In this document: piece after piece, positions 52,672 to 60,496 of the stretch | Numbering within the stretch: the first letter of the stretch is position 1 | Layout: each line of letters starts with the position of its first letter | Source: UBA1444 sp964521625 | GTDB taxonomy: Bacteria > Bacillota > Negativicutes > UBA1444 | Assembly (NCBI GenBank): GCA_964521625.1 | Contig: CAZFSM010000002.1 | Coordinates: 62,001-126,000 of the forward strand | Direction: 5' to 3' | Length of the DNA stretch: 64,000 nt | Translations under genes and position numbers: made by a program | Notes under the pieces: model-generated | The model's input: only the letters and a program-made list of their open reading frames with translations | Database searches by the model: none | What the model was told of the DNA's origin: nothing

Positions 52672-54027
52672 GTGACGGGTTGGAGTTATCTGCCGCACAC
52701 GGAACAGGACCGGCTCGAGATGCTGTCAGCGATCGGGGTTTCTTCGGTGGAAGCCCTGTTTGGCGATATCCCGACGGAAGTCCGCCTGAAACGTTCCTTA
52801 CGGTTGCCAGCGCCGCTTTCAGAAATGGAACTGAAGGAGCACTTTCAAACTTTGGCAATGAAAGACCGCGACTTTGAACAAACCTTAAGTTTTGTGGGGG
52901 CGGGTGCTTACGACCATTATATTCCCAGTGTGGTGAACCATATTGTCGGTCGCTCGGAGTTTCTCACTGCCTACACCCAGTATCAACCTGAAATCGCCCA
53001 AGGCTATTTGCAGGCGCTCTGGGAATACCAAAGTCTGATCTGTCTTTTGACCGGGATGGAAATGGCGGTGACATCGCTTTATGATGGGTCGACCGCCATG
53101 GCGGAGGCAGCCATGATGGCTTGTGGTATTACCGGGCGCAAAGAAATTTTAGTTTCCCGCACGGTTCATCCGCATTGGCGGGATGTTCTGGCAACTTATG
53201 CCCGGGACCGTGACATGGCTGTAAATACTTTTGACTATCGTGACGGGGCGATTGACCAGGCAAAACTTGCCGCAATGGTGACAGCGAATACTGCAGCCGT
53301 TATTTGTCAGACGCCGAATTTTTTTGGCTGTCTGGAAGATTTGCGGGCAGTCGGCGCAATTGCGCAACAACAGGGCGCCCTGCTTATTACAGCCGTAAAC
53401 CCGATCTCGCTCGGCGTACTCGAGGCTCCTGGCGTACTGGGGGCAGACATTGTCGTTGGCGAAGGGCAGCCGATGGGGTTGCCGCTATCTTTTGGCGGGC
53501 CATATATCGGGTTTCTGGCAACGCGTGACAAATGGCTGCGACGTACACCGGGGCGGATTGTCGGACAGACGATAGATCAGGACGGAACCCGGGGATTCGT
53601 GCTGACTATCCAAGCCAGGGAGCAGCACATCCGCCGGGACAAGGCGACATCTAACATCTGCTCCAATGAAGCCCTGTGCTCGCTGGCCGTTGCCGTTTAT
53701 TTATCGGCGCTGGGCAAGGAAGGGTTGCGCAAGGTGGCGGAGCTGTGCCTGCAAAAAGCCAACTTTGCCTTGCAGGAGATCACCGCAGTCCCCGGGTTCA
53801 AACCGGAATTCAGCCAGCCGTTTTTCAACGAATTTGTCGTGCGCTGTCCGGCGCCGCCGCAGGAGCTCAATGATGAGTTGCGCGAAGCCGGTGTGGTGGC
53901 AGGACTGGATCTGGGCAAATACTATCCTGAATTGGCGGGTTGCATGTTGACAGCAGTGACGGAAAAAAGGACACGGGAAGAAATCGAACTGTTGGCTGGA
54001 TTGCTGAAGGAGGTGTCAGTCGGATGA
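52672..54027 (+). CDS. gcvPA: glycine dehydrogenase (decarboxylating) subunit 1
   Basis: 451-residue PLP-fold subunit of the split glycine decarboxylase, forming the enzyme with GcvPB. It has the family start YLPHTEQDRLEMLSAIGVSSVEALF (shown in part: PHTEQDRLEMLSAIGV), GAGAYDHYIPSVVNHI, YQPEIAQGYLQALWEYQ and ARDKWLRRTPGRIVGQT-type blocks. PLP is bound by the partner subunit. The GTG at 52672 lies one base after the gcvH stop with GGGGG upstream. It ends in an ATGA overlap with gcvPB. Confidence 0.96.
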   Translation: MTGWSYLPHTEQDRLEMLSAIGVSSVEALFGDIPTEVRLKRSLRLPAPLSEMELKEHFQTLAMKDRDFEQTLSFVGAGAYDHYIPSVVNHIVGRSEFLTAYTQYQPEIAQGYLQALWEYQSLICLLTGMEMAVTSLYDGSTAMAEAAMMACGITGRKEILVSRTVHPHWRDVLATYARDRDMAVNTFDYRDGAIDQAKLAAMVTANTAAVICQTPNFFGCLEDLRAVGAIAQQQGALLITAVNPISLGVLEAPGVLGADIVVGEGQPMGLPLSFGGPYIGFLATRDKWLRRTPGRIVGQTIDQDGTRGFVLTIQAREQHIRRDKATSNICSNEALCSLAVAVYLSALGKEGLRKVAELCLQKANFALQEITAVPGFKPEFSQPFFNEFVVRCPAPPQELNDELREAGVVAGLDLGKYYPELAGCMLTAVTEKRTREEIELLAGLLKEVSVG

Positions 54028-55481
54028 GAAGTTCTGCTGCATTAATCTTTGAACTGAGTCGCCCGGGGCGACGCGCCATGGATTTGCCGCAGTCGGATGT
54101 TCCGCCGGTAGACGTTGCCAGTCTGATTCCGCCACAATTCCGCCGTAGCGAGTCTGCAATGCTGCCCGAAGTCAGTCAACTCGATCTGGTGCGTCATTTT
54201 ACCGCACTGTCGCAACGCACTTTTGGTGTTGATTCGGGCTTCTATCCGTTGGGCTCCTGTACGATGAAATACAACCCGAAAGTGAATGAGGATATAGCAG
54301 CCATGCCGGGCTGGTCCGGCTTGCATCCGTTTGAGGCGCCGCAAGATGCCCAGGGGGCGTTGCAGCTGATGTTTGAACTGCAGCAGATGCTGGCGGAGAT
54401 TTCCGGTATGGATGCAGTGACGTTGCAACCGGTGGCGGGGGCACATGGCGAACTAACCGGCTTGAAGCTAATCCGTGCTTATCATAGAAATCGGGGCGAA
54501 AACCGAACCAAAGTGATTGTGCCTGACTCGGCGCACGGTACAAACCCGGCGACAGTCAGCGTATGCGGCATGGAAACTGTGGAAATAAAATCACATCCTG
54601 ATGGCGCGATTAATCTCGATGCATTGCGGGCGGCTGTCAATTCGGATACTGCCGCGTTGATGCTGACCAATCCGAGTACATTGGGGTTGTTCGAAAAGAA
54701 TATCTGCGCCGTGACAGAAATCGTTCATGCTGCCGGCGGACTGGTCTACTATGACGGGGCGAATGCCAACGCGGTGATGGGATTGACCAGACCGGGCGAC
54801 ATGGGATTTGACGTGATTCATTTCAATCTGCATAAAACATTCAGCACTCCGCATGGCGGTGGCGGTCCAGGCTCGGGTCCGGTCGGTGTCAAGAAGATAT
54901 TGGAACCGTTTCTGCCGATTCCGGTCGTTATCCAGGACGCTGACGGCGTATACCGGTTCAGTGAGGACAGGCCACTGTCAATTGGTCGCATGCATGCTTT
55001 TTACGGCAACTTTGGTATCCTCATCCGCGCCTATGCCTATATTTTGTCGATGGGAGCGGCAGGATTGCGGCAAGTCAGCGAAGATGCGGTATTGAATGCA
55101 AATTATTGTCTGGCCAGACTCCGTGATGTTTACCATGCGCCTTTTGACAGGCATTGCATGCATGAATGTGTTCTGACGTCACAAAAGCAAAATCCGCAGG
55201 GAGTTCGAACCCTGGATATTGCCAAACGCTTGCTGGATTATGGCGTGCATCCGCCGACCATCTATTTCCCGTTGATTGTTGCGGAAGCGTTGATGATCGA
55301 ACCGACGGAAACCGAGAGCAAAGAGACACTCGATGCCTTTGTGGAGATTATGCGGAAAATCGCCCGGGAGGCGACGGACAATCCTGACCTGATCCATCAG
55401 GCGCCGACCACTACTGTCGTGGGGCGGCTGGATGAAGCGGCTGCGGCGCGAAAACCAAACTTGTGCTGGAAACCCGCCTGA
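54024..55481 (+). CDS. gcvPB: glycine dehydrogenase (decarboxylating) subunit 2
   Basis: 485-residue PLP subunit that decarboxylates glycine and transfers the aminomethyl group to lipoyl-GcvH. The PLP Lys is in FNLHKTFSTPHGGGGPG near residue 272, and PLGSCTMKYNPKVNE near residue 74 and LMLTNPSTLGLFE are typical. It starts in an ATGA overlap with gcvPA and ends in a one-base overlap with the lipoyl/octanoyl transferase gene. Confidence 0.97.
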   Translation: MRSSAALIFELSRPGRRAMDLPQSDVPPVDVASLIPPQFRRSESAMLPEVSQLDLVRHFTALSQRTFGVDSGFYPLGSCTMKYNPKVNEDIAAMPGWSGLHPFEAPQDAQGALQLMFELQQMLAEISGMDAVTLQPVAGAHGELTGLKLIRAYHRNRGENRTKVIVPDSAHGTNPATVSVCGMETVEIKSHPDGAINLDALRAAVNSDTAALMLTNPSTLGLFEKNICAVTEIVHAAGGLVYYDGANANAVMGLTRPGDMGFDVIHFNLHKTFSTPHGGGGPGSGPVGVKKILEPFLPIPVVIQDADGVYRFSEDRPLSIGRMHAFYGNFGILIRAYAYILSMGAAGLRQVSEDAVLNANYCLARLRDVYHAPFDRHCMHECVLTSQKQNPQGVRTLDIAKRLLDYGVHPPTIYFPLIVAEALMIEPTETESKETLDAFVEIMRKIAREATDNPDLIHQAPTTTVVGRLDEAAAARKPNLCWKPA

Positions 55482-56332
55482 TGCTGCCTGGCAACAAAAA
55501 CACAGGAGCCGCCAACTGGCGACTCCTGTGCGATCAACCGTCCCCTGCTGCATGGAATATGGCAGTCGATGAGGCGATGCTGATCGCACTTAGCGAGGGG
55601 AAAATTTCTCCCAGCCTGCGATTTTATGGCTGGGACCCGCCGGCAGTTAGTATAGGCTATTTCCAAAAACTGAACACGGAAATAGATATTGCTGCCTGTG
55701 CAGAGCAAGGAATAGATGTTGTGCGTCGATTGACCGGCGGGCGGGCTGTTCTGCATGAGGCGGAACTGACTTATAGTCTGGTGGTGCGCGAAGACGCTCC
55801 CGGTATTCCGACCAGCGTGACAGATTCCTACTTGTATTTTAGCCGGGCCATTGTCGCCGGGTTGCAACAAATGGGTGTCACGGCGCAAATGCAACAACCG
55901 GAGCCGCAGCGCCGACAGGTCCGGTCAGCGTCCTCGGCTGCCTGTTTTGACGGGCCGTCGCATTATGAGATTACCGTTGGCGGGCGTAAGCTGGTTGGCA
56001 GTGCACAGGTCCGTCGTGAGGGCGTGCTGTTGCAGCATGGTTCCATTATCCTGACCCTGAACCCGGAACATCAGGCTGCGGTCATGAAATCAGCGCATTC
56101 CGTCGCTGGCAAGGGCCTGGCCGATGCATTGTCAGAGCGGGCGATTGGCCTGTTTGATGTATTGGGGCGACAGATTGACTTTGCAGTAATGGTGACAGCT
56201 TTCCAGGCGGGTTTTGAGGCGGAGTGCGGCTTTGTGCTGCAATCGGGCTGTCGGACTGAAGGGGAAGAAGCAATCATCCGGAGCCTGACTGAAAACAAAT
56301 ATGGCTCTGGAACATGGAATTTTCGACGTTAG
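55481..56332 (+). CDS. lipM: LipM-like octanoyl/lipoate transferase
   Basis: 283-residue member of the biotin/lipoate A/B ligase family. Landmarks are WNMAVDEAML near residue 25, RRLTGGRAVLHEAELTYSL near 82, a Cys at position 155 in ACFDGPSHYE and the Lys in GGRKLVGSAQ near 170. Cys in this position and the DEAML start fit octanoyltransferase LipM, which loads octanoate from ACP onto GcvH, more than ATP-using LplA. The ATG at 55481 overlaps the gcvPB stop; GTG 55463 is an alternative. The gene context (gcvH in the same operon) supports GcvH as acceptor. Confidence 0.82.
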   Translation: MLPGNKNTGAANWRLLCDQPSPAAWNMAVDEAMLIALSEGKISPSLRFYGWDPPAVSIGYFQKLNTEIDIAACAEQGIDVVRRLTGGRAVLHEAELTYSLVVREDAPGIPTSVTDSYLYFSRAIVAGLQQMGVTAQMQQPEPQRRQVRSASSAACFDGPSHYEITVGGRKLVGSAQVRREGVLLQHGSIILTLNPEHQAAVMKSAHSVAGKGLADALSERAIGLFDVLGRQIDFAVMVTAFQAGFEAECGFVLQSGCRTEGEEAIIRSLTENKYGSGTWNFRR

Positions 56333-56333
56333 T

Positions 56334-56363
56334 TTGACAAGGACCCTTGTTGTCGTGTATAAT
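56334..56363 (+). promoter_or_regulatory. sigma-A promoter of rpsU
   Basis: TTGACA at 56334-56339 and TATAAT at 56358-56363 with an 18-base spacer; both boxes are consensus. It starts two bases after the lipM stop codon and lies about 60 bases before rpsU. Confidence 0.88.
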
Positions 56364-56421
56364 TCTGCTGGTAAGAACCCGTTACACTCCCCGAAGGCTG
56401 ATGTGGAGGGAGGGAGAACAA

Positions 56422-56598
56422 TTGTCGGAAGTCCATGTAGGAAAAAATGAAACATTGGATAGCGCGCTGCGCCGGTTCAAACGCTCCTGTCAGAAAGCCG
56501 GGGTATTGGCTGATGTACGCAAACACGAGCACTATGACAAACCGAGCGTGAAGAAGAAGAAGAAGTCCGAAGCTGCACGCAAGCGGAAGTTCAAGTAA
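56422..56598 (+). CDS. rpsU: 30S ribosomal protein S21
   Basis: 58-residue basic ribosomal protein with VHVGKNETLDSALRRFKRSC and a Lys/Arg-rich tail (VKKKKKSEAARKRKFK). The start codon is TTG at 56422 (MSEVHV), preceded by the very strong site GGAGGGAGGGAGAACAA; the open frame is longer upstream but the family length settles the start. yqeY follows 15 bases later, the conserved rpsU-yqeY pair. Confidence 0.95.
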   Translation: MSEVHVGKNETLDSALRRFKRSCQKAGVLADVRKHEHYDKPSVKKKKKSEAARKRKFK

Positions 56599-56613
56599 GT
56601 CGGAGGATTTGCG

Positions 56614-57063
56614 ATGACACTCAGGGACCGGCTGATGGAAGACATGAAACTGGCGATGAAGGATAAGGAAGCAGGCAAGCTTAAGTTGTCTGTTATTCGT
56701 ATGGTCCGATCCGCTGCCAAGAATGTCGAAATCGACCGGCGCAAAGAACTCGATGACAATGAGTTGTTGGATGTTGTGGCAAAAGAAGTCAAGATGAGAC
56801 GCGACTCACTGGACGAGTTTCGCAAGGCGGGCCGTCCGGAGTTGTTGGCAACCCTGGAGCAGGAAATTGCCATTTTGATGGAATATTTGCCGGAACAAAT
56901 GAGTGAAGCTGAAGTCCGGACCTTGGTTATACAGGCGGTTGCTGATGCACAGGCGGCAAGTGCCAAAGACATGGGGAAAGTGATGGCTCTTTTGATGCCG
57001 AAAGTCAAAGGCCGGGCGGATGGGAAACTAGTGAACACAATTGTCAAAGAGCTGTTAAGTTAA
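56614..57063 (+). CDS. yqeY: GatB/YqeY domain protein
   Basis: 149-residue helical protein with the YqeY fold: MTLRDRLMEDMKLAMKDKEAGKLKLSVIRM-type start, DELRKAGRPELLATLEQEIAILMEYLPEQMSEAE and a C-terminal AKDMGKVMALLMPKVKGRADGKLV tail helix. It resembles the tRNA-binding tail of GatB and is thought to act in tRNA or translation quality control, without a proven reaction. The ATG at 56614 follows CGGAGG. A terminator follows 24 bases after the stop. Confidence 0.93.
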   Translation: MTLRDRLMEDMKLAMKDKEAGKLKLSVIRMVRSAAKNVEIDRRKELDDNELLDVVAKEVKMRRDSLDEFRKAGRPELLATLEQEIAILMEYLPEQMSEAEVRTLVIQAVADAQAASAKDMGKVMALLMPKVKGRADGKLVNTIVKELLS

Positions 57064-57086
57064 TAGGTCGACGATATTTGAAATTC

Positions 57087-57122
57087 AAAAAAACCGGCGT
57101 TCTGATGGACGCTGGTTTTTTT
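57087..57122 (+). terminator. intrinsic terminator after yqeY
   Basis: AAAAAAACCGGCGT (57087-57100) pairs with ACGCTGGTTTTTTT (57109-57122) through one G-T pair, loop of eight bases, ending in a T run. Confidence 0.9.
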
Positions 57123-57226
57123 CTCTCCAGTTGGTCGATTTTCTCAGCAGTAAAACAGGAATGTCAGTTTGGAACGCGAATATAATATACTAGTTGTGAA
57201 ATGAACGACAATTGAGGAGTTGTGGC

Positions 57227-58534
57227 ATGAACGGCAAACGAAAGTGGTCTTATAGCTTAAGAGTGTCTGTTTTAATCACTGCTATCTTGTCGGGGTGCCT
57301 GAGCATCGGCCAGGCGGCGGCAAATCCGGTGGTGGTTGTCGGTATCCGCGGCGAAATTGATGCGGGTCAGACGGCGTTGGTGTTTAAGGCGCTAAATGAA
57401 GCAAAGGCGCAAAATGCCTCAACGTTGCTGGTTGAAATTGAAACATTTGGTGGACAGGTCGATGCTGCTGTTAAGATCCGTGACATGATCAGCGATTCGA
57501 AACTGCAGACGATTTGTTATATCAAGAATCGCGCATGGTCGGCCGGGGCTCTGGTGGCCATCTCGCACAAAAATATTGCGATTGCTCCCGGTGGCACGAT
57601 CGGTGCTGCTGAACCGATTCCGACCACGGAAAAGACGGTTGCGGCCGTTCGGGCCGAATTCGCCGCTACAGCAACTAAAATGGGACGAAATCCCCGGGTT
57701 GCGGAAGCGATGGTGGATAAATCACTCGGTTTTGAAAAATACGCCGCACCAGGAAAAATTTTGTCGTTGACTGATTCGCAGGCGATAGAAGTTGGCTATG
57801 CAGATGTAGTGGCGGCAGATCGGGCGGCTGTTTTAAAACACTATGCCCTGCAGGATTCACCGATTGTGGAAGTACAGAGTGGCTGGCCGGAGCGGATTGC
57901 CGGCTGGTTATCTGACCCAATGGTCAAGTCTGCATTGGTCGGGATTATTTTTCTGGCAGTGATGACAGAGATAAAGACAGCCGGAACGGGCGTCGCCGCT
58001 TTGTTTGGTGTTGTCGCAACCGCATTGTTTTTCGGTACACAGTGGATTACCGGTGTGGCAACATGGGTGGAAGTGCTGTTGTTTCTGGCAGGCCTGATTC
58101 TGCTGGCTATCGAGTTTTTTGTGCCTGGCTTTGGCTTTTTTGGTATTGCCGGCCTGGCCAGTATATTGCTCAGTTTGTTTATGACGCTGGGCGGCGGCAT
58201 CGGCGCGTTGAATATCATGGCGACTGGAACTGTGGCGGCAGTGGCTGTCTTCTTGCTCTTGTTGCGCTATCTGCCATCGTCCGGCCTCTGGAACCGCTTG
58301 GTATTGAAGAATGAGCTGAAAACGGAACAAGGGTATACTGCCAGTGATAATCTGACCCGGTTGATAGGGTTGGAAGGTGTGGTTCTGACGCTTTTACGAC
58401 CGGCAGGTACGGTCAGAATTGGTGAACAGGTATTTGATGTGGTTTCTGAGGGACGGTTTGTCGAACCGGGCGCCCGGGTTAAAGTTCTCGGTGTGAACGG
58501 AAACCGGATTGTAGTCAGGGCGATTGAGGAATAA
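57227..58534 (+). CDS. nfeD: NfeD-like membrane serine protease (ClpP-type)
   Basis: 435-residue protein: signal-like N-terminus (about 8-32), ClpP-like protease domain (about 35-220) with catalytic Ser in NRAWSAGALVAIS (S105), four or five transmembrane segments (about 238-345) and an OB-fold NfeD C-terminal domain (about 370-435). The full-length NfeD type is found beside flotillin/stomatin genes and cleaves such partners in archaea. The ATG at 57227 follows GAGGAG by 7 bases; TATAAT at 57181-57186 may be the -10 box. floA follows 42 bases later. Confidence 0.93.
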   Translation: MNGKRKWSYSLRVSVLITAILSGCLSIGQAAANPVVVVGIRGEIDAGQTALVFKALNEAKAQNASTLLVEIETFGGQVDAAVKIRDMISDSKLQTICYIKNRAWSAGALVAISHKNIAIAPGGTIGAAEPIPTTEKTVAAVRAEFAATATKMGRNPRVAEAMVDKSLGFEKYAAPGKILSLTDSQAIEVGYADVVAADRAAVLKHYALQDSPIVEVQSGWPERIAGWLSDPMVKSALVGIIFLAVMTEIKTAGTGVAALFGVVATALFFGTQWITGVATWVEVLLFLAGLILLAIEFFVPGFGFFGIAGLASILLSLFMTLGGGIGALNIMATGTVAAVAVFLLLLRYLPSSGLWNRLVLKNELKTEQGYTASDNLTRLIGLEGVVLTLLRPAGTVRIGEQVFDVVSEGRFVEPGARVKVLGVNGNRIVVRAIEE

Positions 58535-58576
58535 TAGTGATAATTGCCACAAGTAGCGTAACGAGGAGGAATAACC

Positions 58577-59575
58577 GTGATAACAACATTGGTAGGTAGT
58601 TTGATCATTTTGGTGGCTTTTTTTGTCGGCTTGGCGATCTTCTTGCATTTCGTGCCGCTGGGATTATGGATTTCCGCTATGGCAGCAGGGTCCAGCGTAG
58701 GGATTATTACCCTGATCGGGATGCGCTTGCGCCGGGTTCCGCCCGGACAGATTGTATTGCCATTGATTAAAGCGAATAAAGCAGGATTGGACGTCAATGT
58801 AAATCAATTGGAAGCTCATTACCTAGCCGGCGGTAATGTAGACCGGGTAATCGACTCGATGATTGCAGCAGCCCGGGCACAGATACCTCTGTCATTGGAG
58901 CGTTCCTGCGCGATAGACCTGGCTGGTCGTAATGTATTGGAAGCAGTTCAAATGAGCGTAAATCCAAGAGTTATTGAAACTCCTGTCGTTTCGGCTGTTG
59001 CCAAGAATGGGATTGAATTGAAAGTTAAAGCCCGGGTTACGGTACGGACCAACATTGACCGTTTGGTCGGCGGCGCCGGTGAACAGACCATCATTGCCCG
59101 TGTCGGCGAAGGGATTGTTACCAGTGTCGGTTCGGCTGTAGATCATAAGGATGTATTGGAAAACCCAGATCATATTTCACGGACCGTGCTTGCCAAAGGG
59201 TTGGATGCCGGGACGGCTTTTGAAATCTTATCCATCGATATCGCTGATGTCGATGTGGGTCGCAACATTGGCGCTCAATTGATGACCGACCAGGCAGAGG
59301 CGGAAAAGAAAGTTGCCCAGGCCAAAGCGGAAGAACGCAGGGCTATGGCAGTTGCGCATGAACAAGAAATGAGGGCCCGCACACAGGAAATGCAGGCGAA
59401 AGTGGTCGAGGCGCAAGCTGAAGTGCCGCAGGCGCTGGCCCAGGCATTGCGTGAGGGTAAACTGGGTGTCATGGATTATTACAATATGAACAATATTCTG
59501 GCGGATACGGGAATGCGTGAAAACATTGCCAAATCAAGTCCGGTGTCAATCAAACCCGAAGATTCGAAACGGTAG
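58577..59575 (+). CDS. floA: flotillin-like protein FloA
   Basis: 332-residue membrane-scaffold protein of the FloA (YqfA) family. An N-terminal hairpin membrane segment (about 4-47) is followed by the SPFH domain and a coiled-coil helical tail rich in Ala, Glu, Gln and Lys (about 225-290). It organises ordered membrane regions and affects signalling and secretion in Bacillus. The GTG start at 58577 follows GAGGAGGAATAACC. It sits directly after nfeD, the usual partner, and before a small proline-rich membrane protein. Confidence 0.95.
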   Translation: MITTLVGSLIILVAFFVGLAIFLHFVPLGLWISAMAAGSSVGIITLIGMRLRRVPPGQIVLPLIKANKAGLDVNVNQLEAHYLAGGNVDRVIDSMIAAARAQIPLSLERSCAIDLAGRNVLEAVQMSVNPRVIETPVVSAVAKNGIELKVKARVTVRTNIDRLVGGAGEQTIIARVGEGIVTSVGSAVDHKDVLENPDHISRTVLAKGLDAGTAFEILSIDIADVDVGRNIGAQLMTDQAEAEKKVAQAKAEERRAMAVAHEQEMRARTQEMQAKVVEAQAEVPQALAQALREGKLGVMDYYNMNNILADTGMRENIAKSSPVSIKPEDSKR

Positions 59576-59584
59576 GAAAATAGC

Positions 59585-60001
59585 ATGGACATCGGGTTAT
59601 TTATTGTCCTGATGATTGTGGTCTATGTCGTTCCGGAGCTGCTTAAACGGTTTAAAAAGAAAAAACCGTATCAGTATCCAAACTTCCCATCCCCAATACC
59701 GCCGACAGGACCGCAGCCCGCACCCCCCGGCATCCCCGGCGAATTGTCCCGCGGGATGAAACCGCCGCCGATGCCGGTCTATGCCTTGCAGGGCGGTGAA
59801 GGCACGGCTGGCGATGAAGGCGATCCGGCCTGGGAGGTGCGAATGACTGCGCCAGCAATTGGTATTGCAGAGAGTGAAATATTCAGCGTTCCCGTGTTCT
59901 GTTTTGACGCACAGCAGGCTGCACAGGGGGTTGTCTGGTCTGAAATCATTGCGCCGCCGCTGGCATTACGTCAAATGCGGCGGAACATGAGGCGGTATTG
60001 A
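59585..60001 (+). CDS. small membrane protein with proline-rich cytoplasmic part
   Basis: 138 residues: one N-terminal transmembrane segment (about 3-20), a basic stretch LLKRFKKKKPYQYP, a Pro-rich region (PNFPSPIPPTGPQPAPPGIPG, shown in part: IPPTGPQPAPPGIPG) and a C-terminal soluble part ending in RQMRRNMRRY. I do not recognise a family. Position ten bases after floA and one base before the CoA-binding gene implies cotranscription with nfeD-floA. The ATG at 59585 has GGAAAATAGC upstream. Confidence 0.72.
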   Translation: MDIGLFIVLMIVVYVVPELLKRFKKKKPYQYPNFPSPIPPTGPQPAPPGIPGELSRGMKPPPMPVYALQGGEGTAGDEGDPAWEVRMTAPAIGIAESEIFSVPVFCFDAQQAAQGVVWSEIIAPPLALRQMRRNMRRY

Positions 60002-60002
60002 G

Positions 60003-60443
60003 ATGGCAGAATGTGTTCGTGGTGAAGGGCCGGATTGTGAAGGATTTGAGACAAAAGTCCGTTCGGTTCTTGCCCTGAAAACAATTGCCGTGGTAGGGAT
60101 GTCTCCCCAGGATGACCGGCCAAGTTACCGTGTGGGTAGGTATTTGATCGAGCATGGTTATGATGTAGTACCAGTGCGTCCTGGCGGCGGAGAGATCCTG
60201 GGACAACCGGTTTTTGCCTCACTTATGGACATCCCGCATCCTGTCGATATTGTGGATGTGTTCCGCAAATCGGAAGATTGCGAGGCGATTGCCCGCGATG
60301 CGGTGAAAATCGGCGCCAAGGTTCTCTGGCTGCAGGAAGAGGTTATCAACCCGGCAGCAGAACTCATTGCTACGGAAGCAGGGTTGCTGTTTCAAATGGA
60401 TACCTGCATTAAAAAAATGCATGCCAAATATATCGGCGGCTAA
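60003..60443 (+). CDS. CoA-binding domain protein
   Basis: 146-residue Rossmann-fold protein of the CoA_binding (YccU-like) family: TIAVVGMSPQDDRPSYRVGRYLIEHGYDVVPVRPG near residues 27-61, DIVDVFRKSEDC and the Cys-containing VLWLQEEVINPAAE. Family members bind CoA or NAD-like dinucleotides; function unknown. The extended N-terminus of about 20 residues is longer than the core. The ATG at 60003 begins one base after the preceding stop. Confidence 0.88.
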   Translation: MAECVRGEGPDCEGFETKVRSVLALKTIAVVGMSPQDDRPSYRVGRYLIEHGYDVVPVRPGGGEILGQPVFASLMDIPHPVDIVDVFRKSEDCEAIARDAVKIGAKVLWLQEEVINPAAELIATEAGLLFQMDTCIKKMHAKYIGG

Positions 60444-60496
60444 TGGAGCATAACGTATGATGCTTCCTAAAGCAAGCTAAGGCAGGAAACGAAAAA

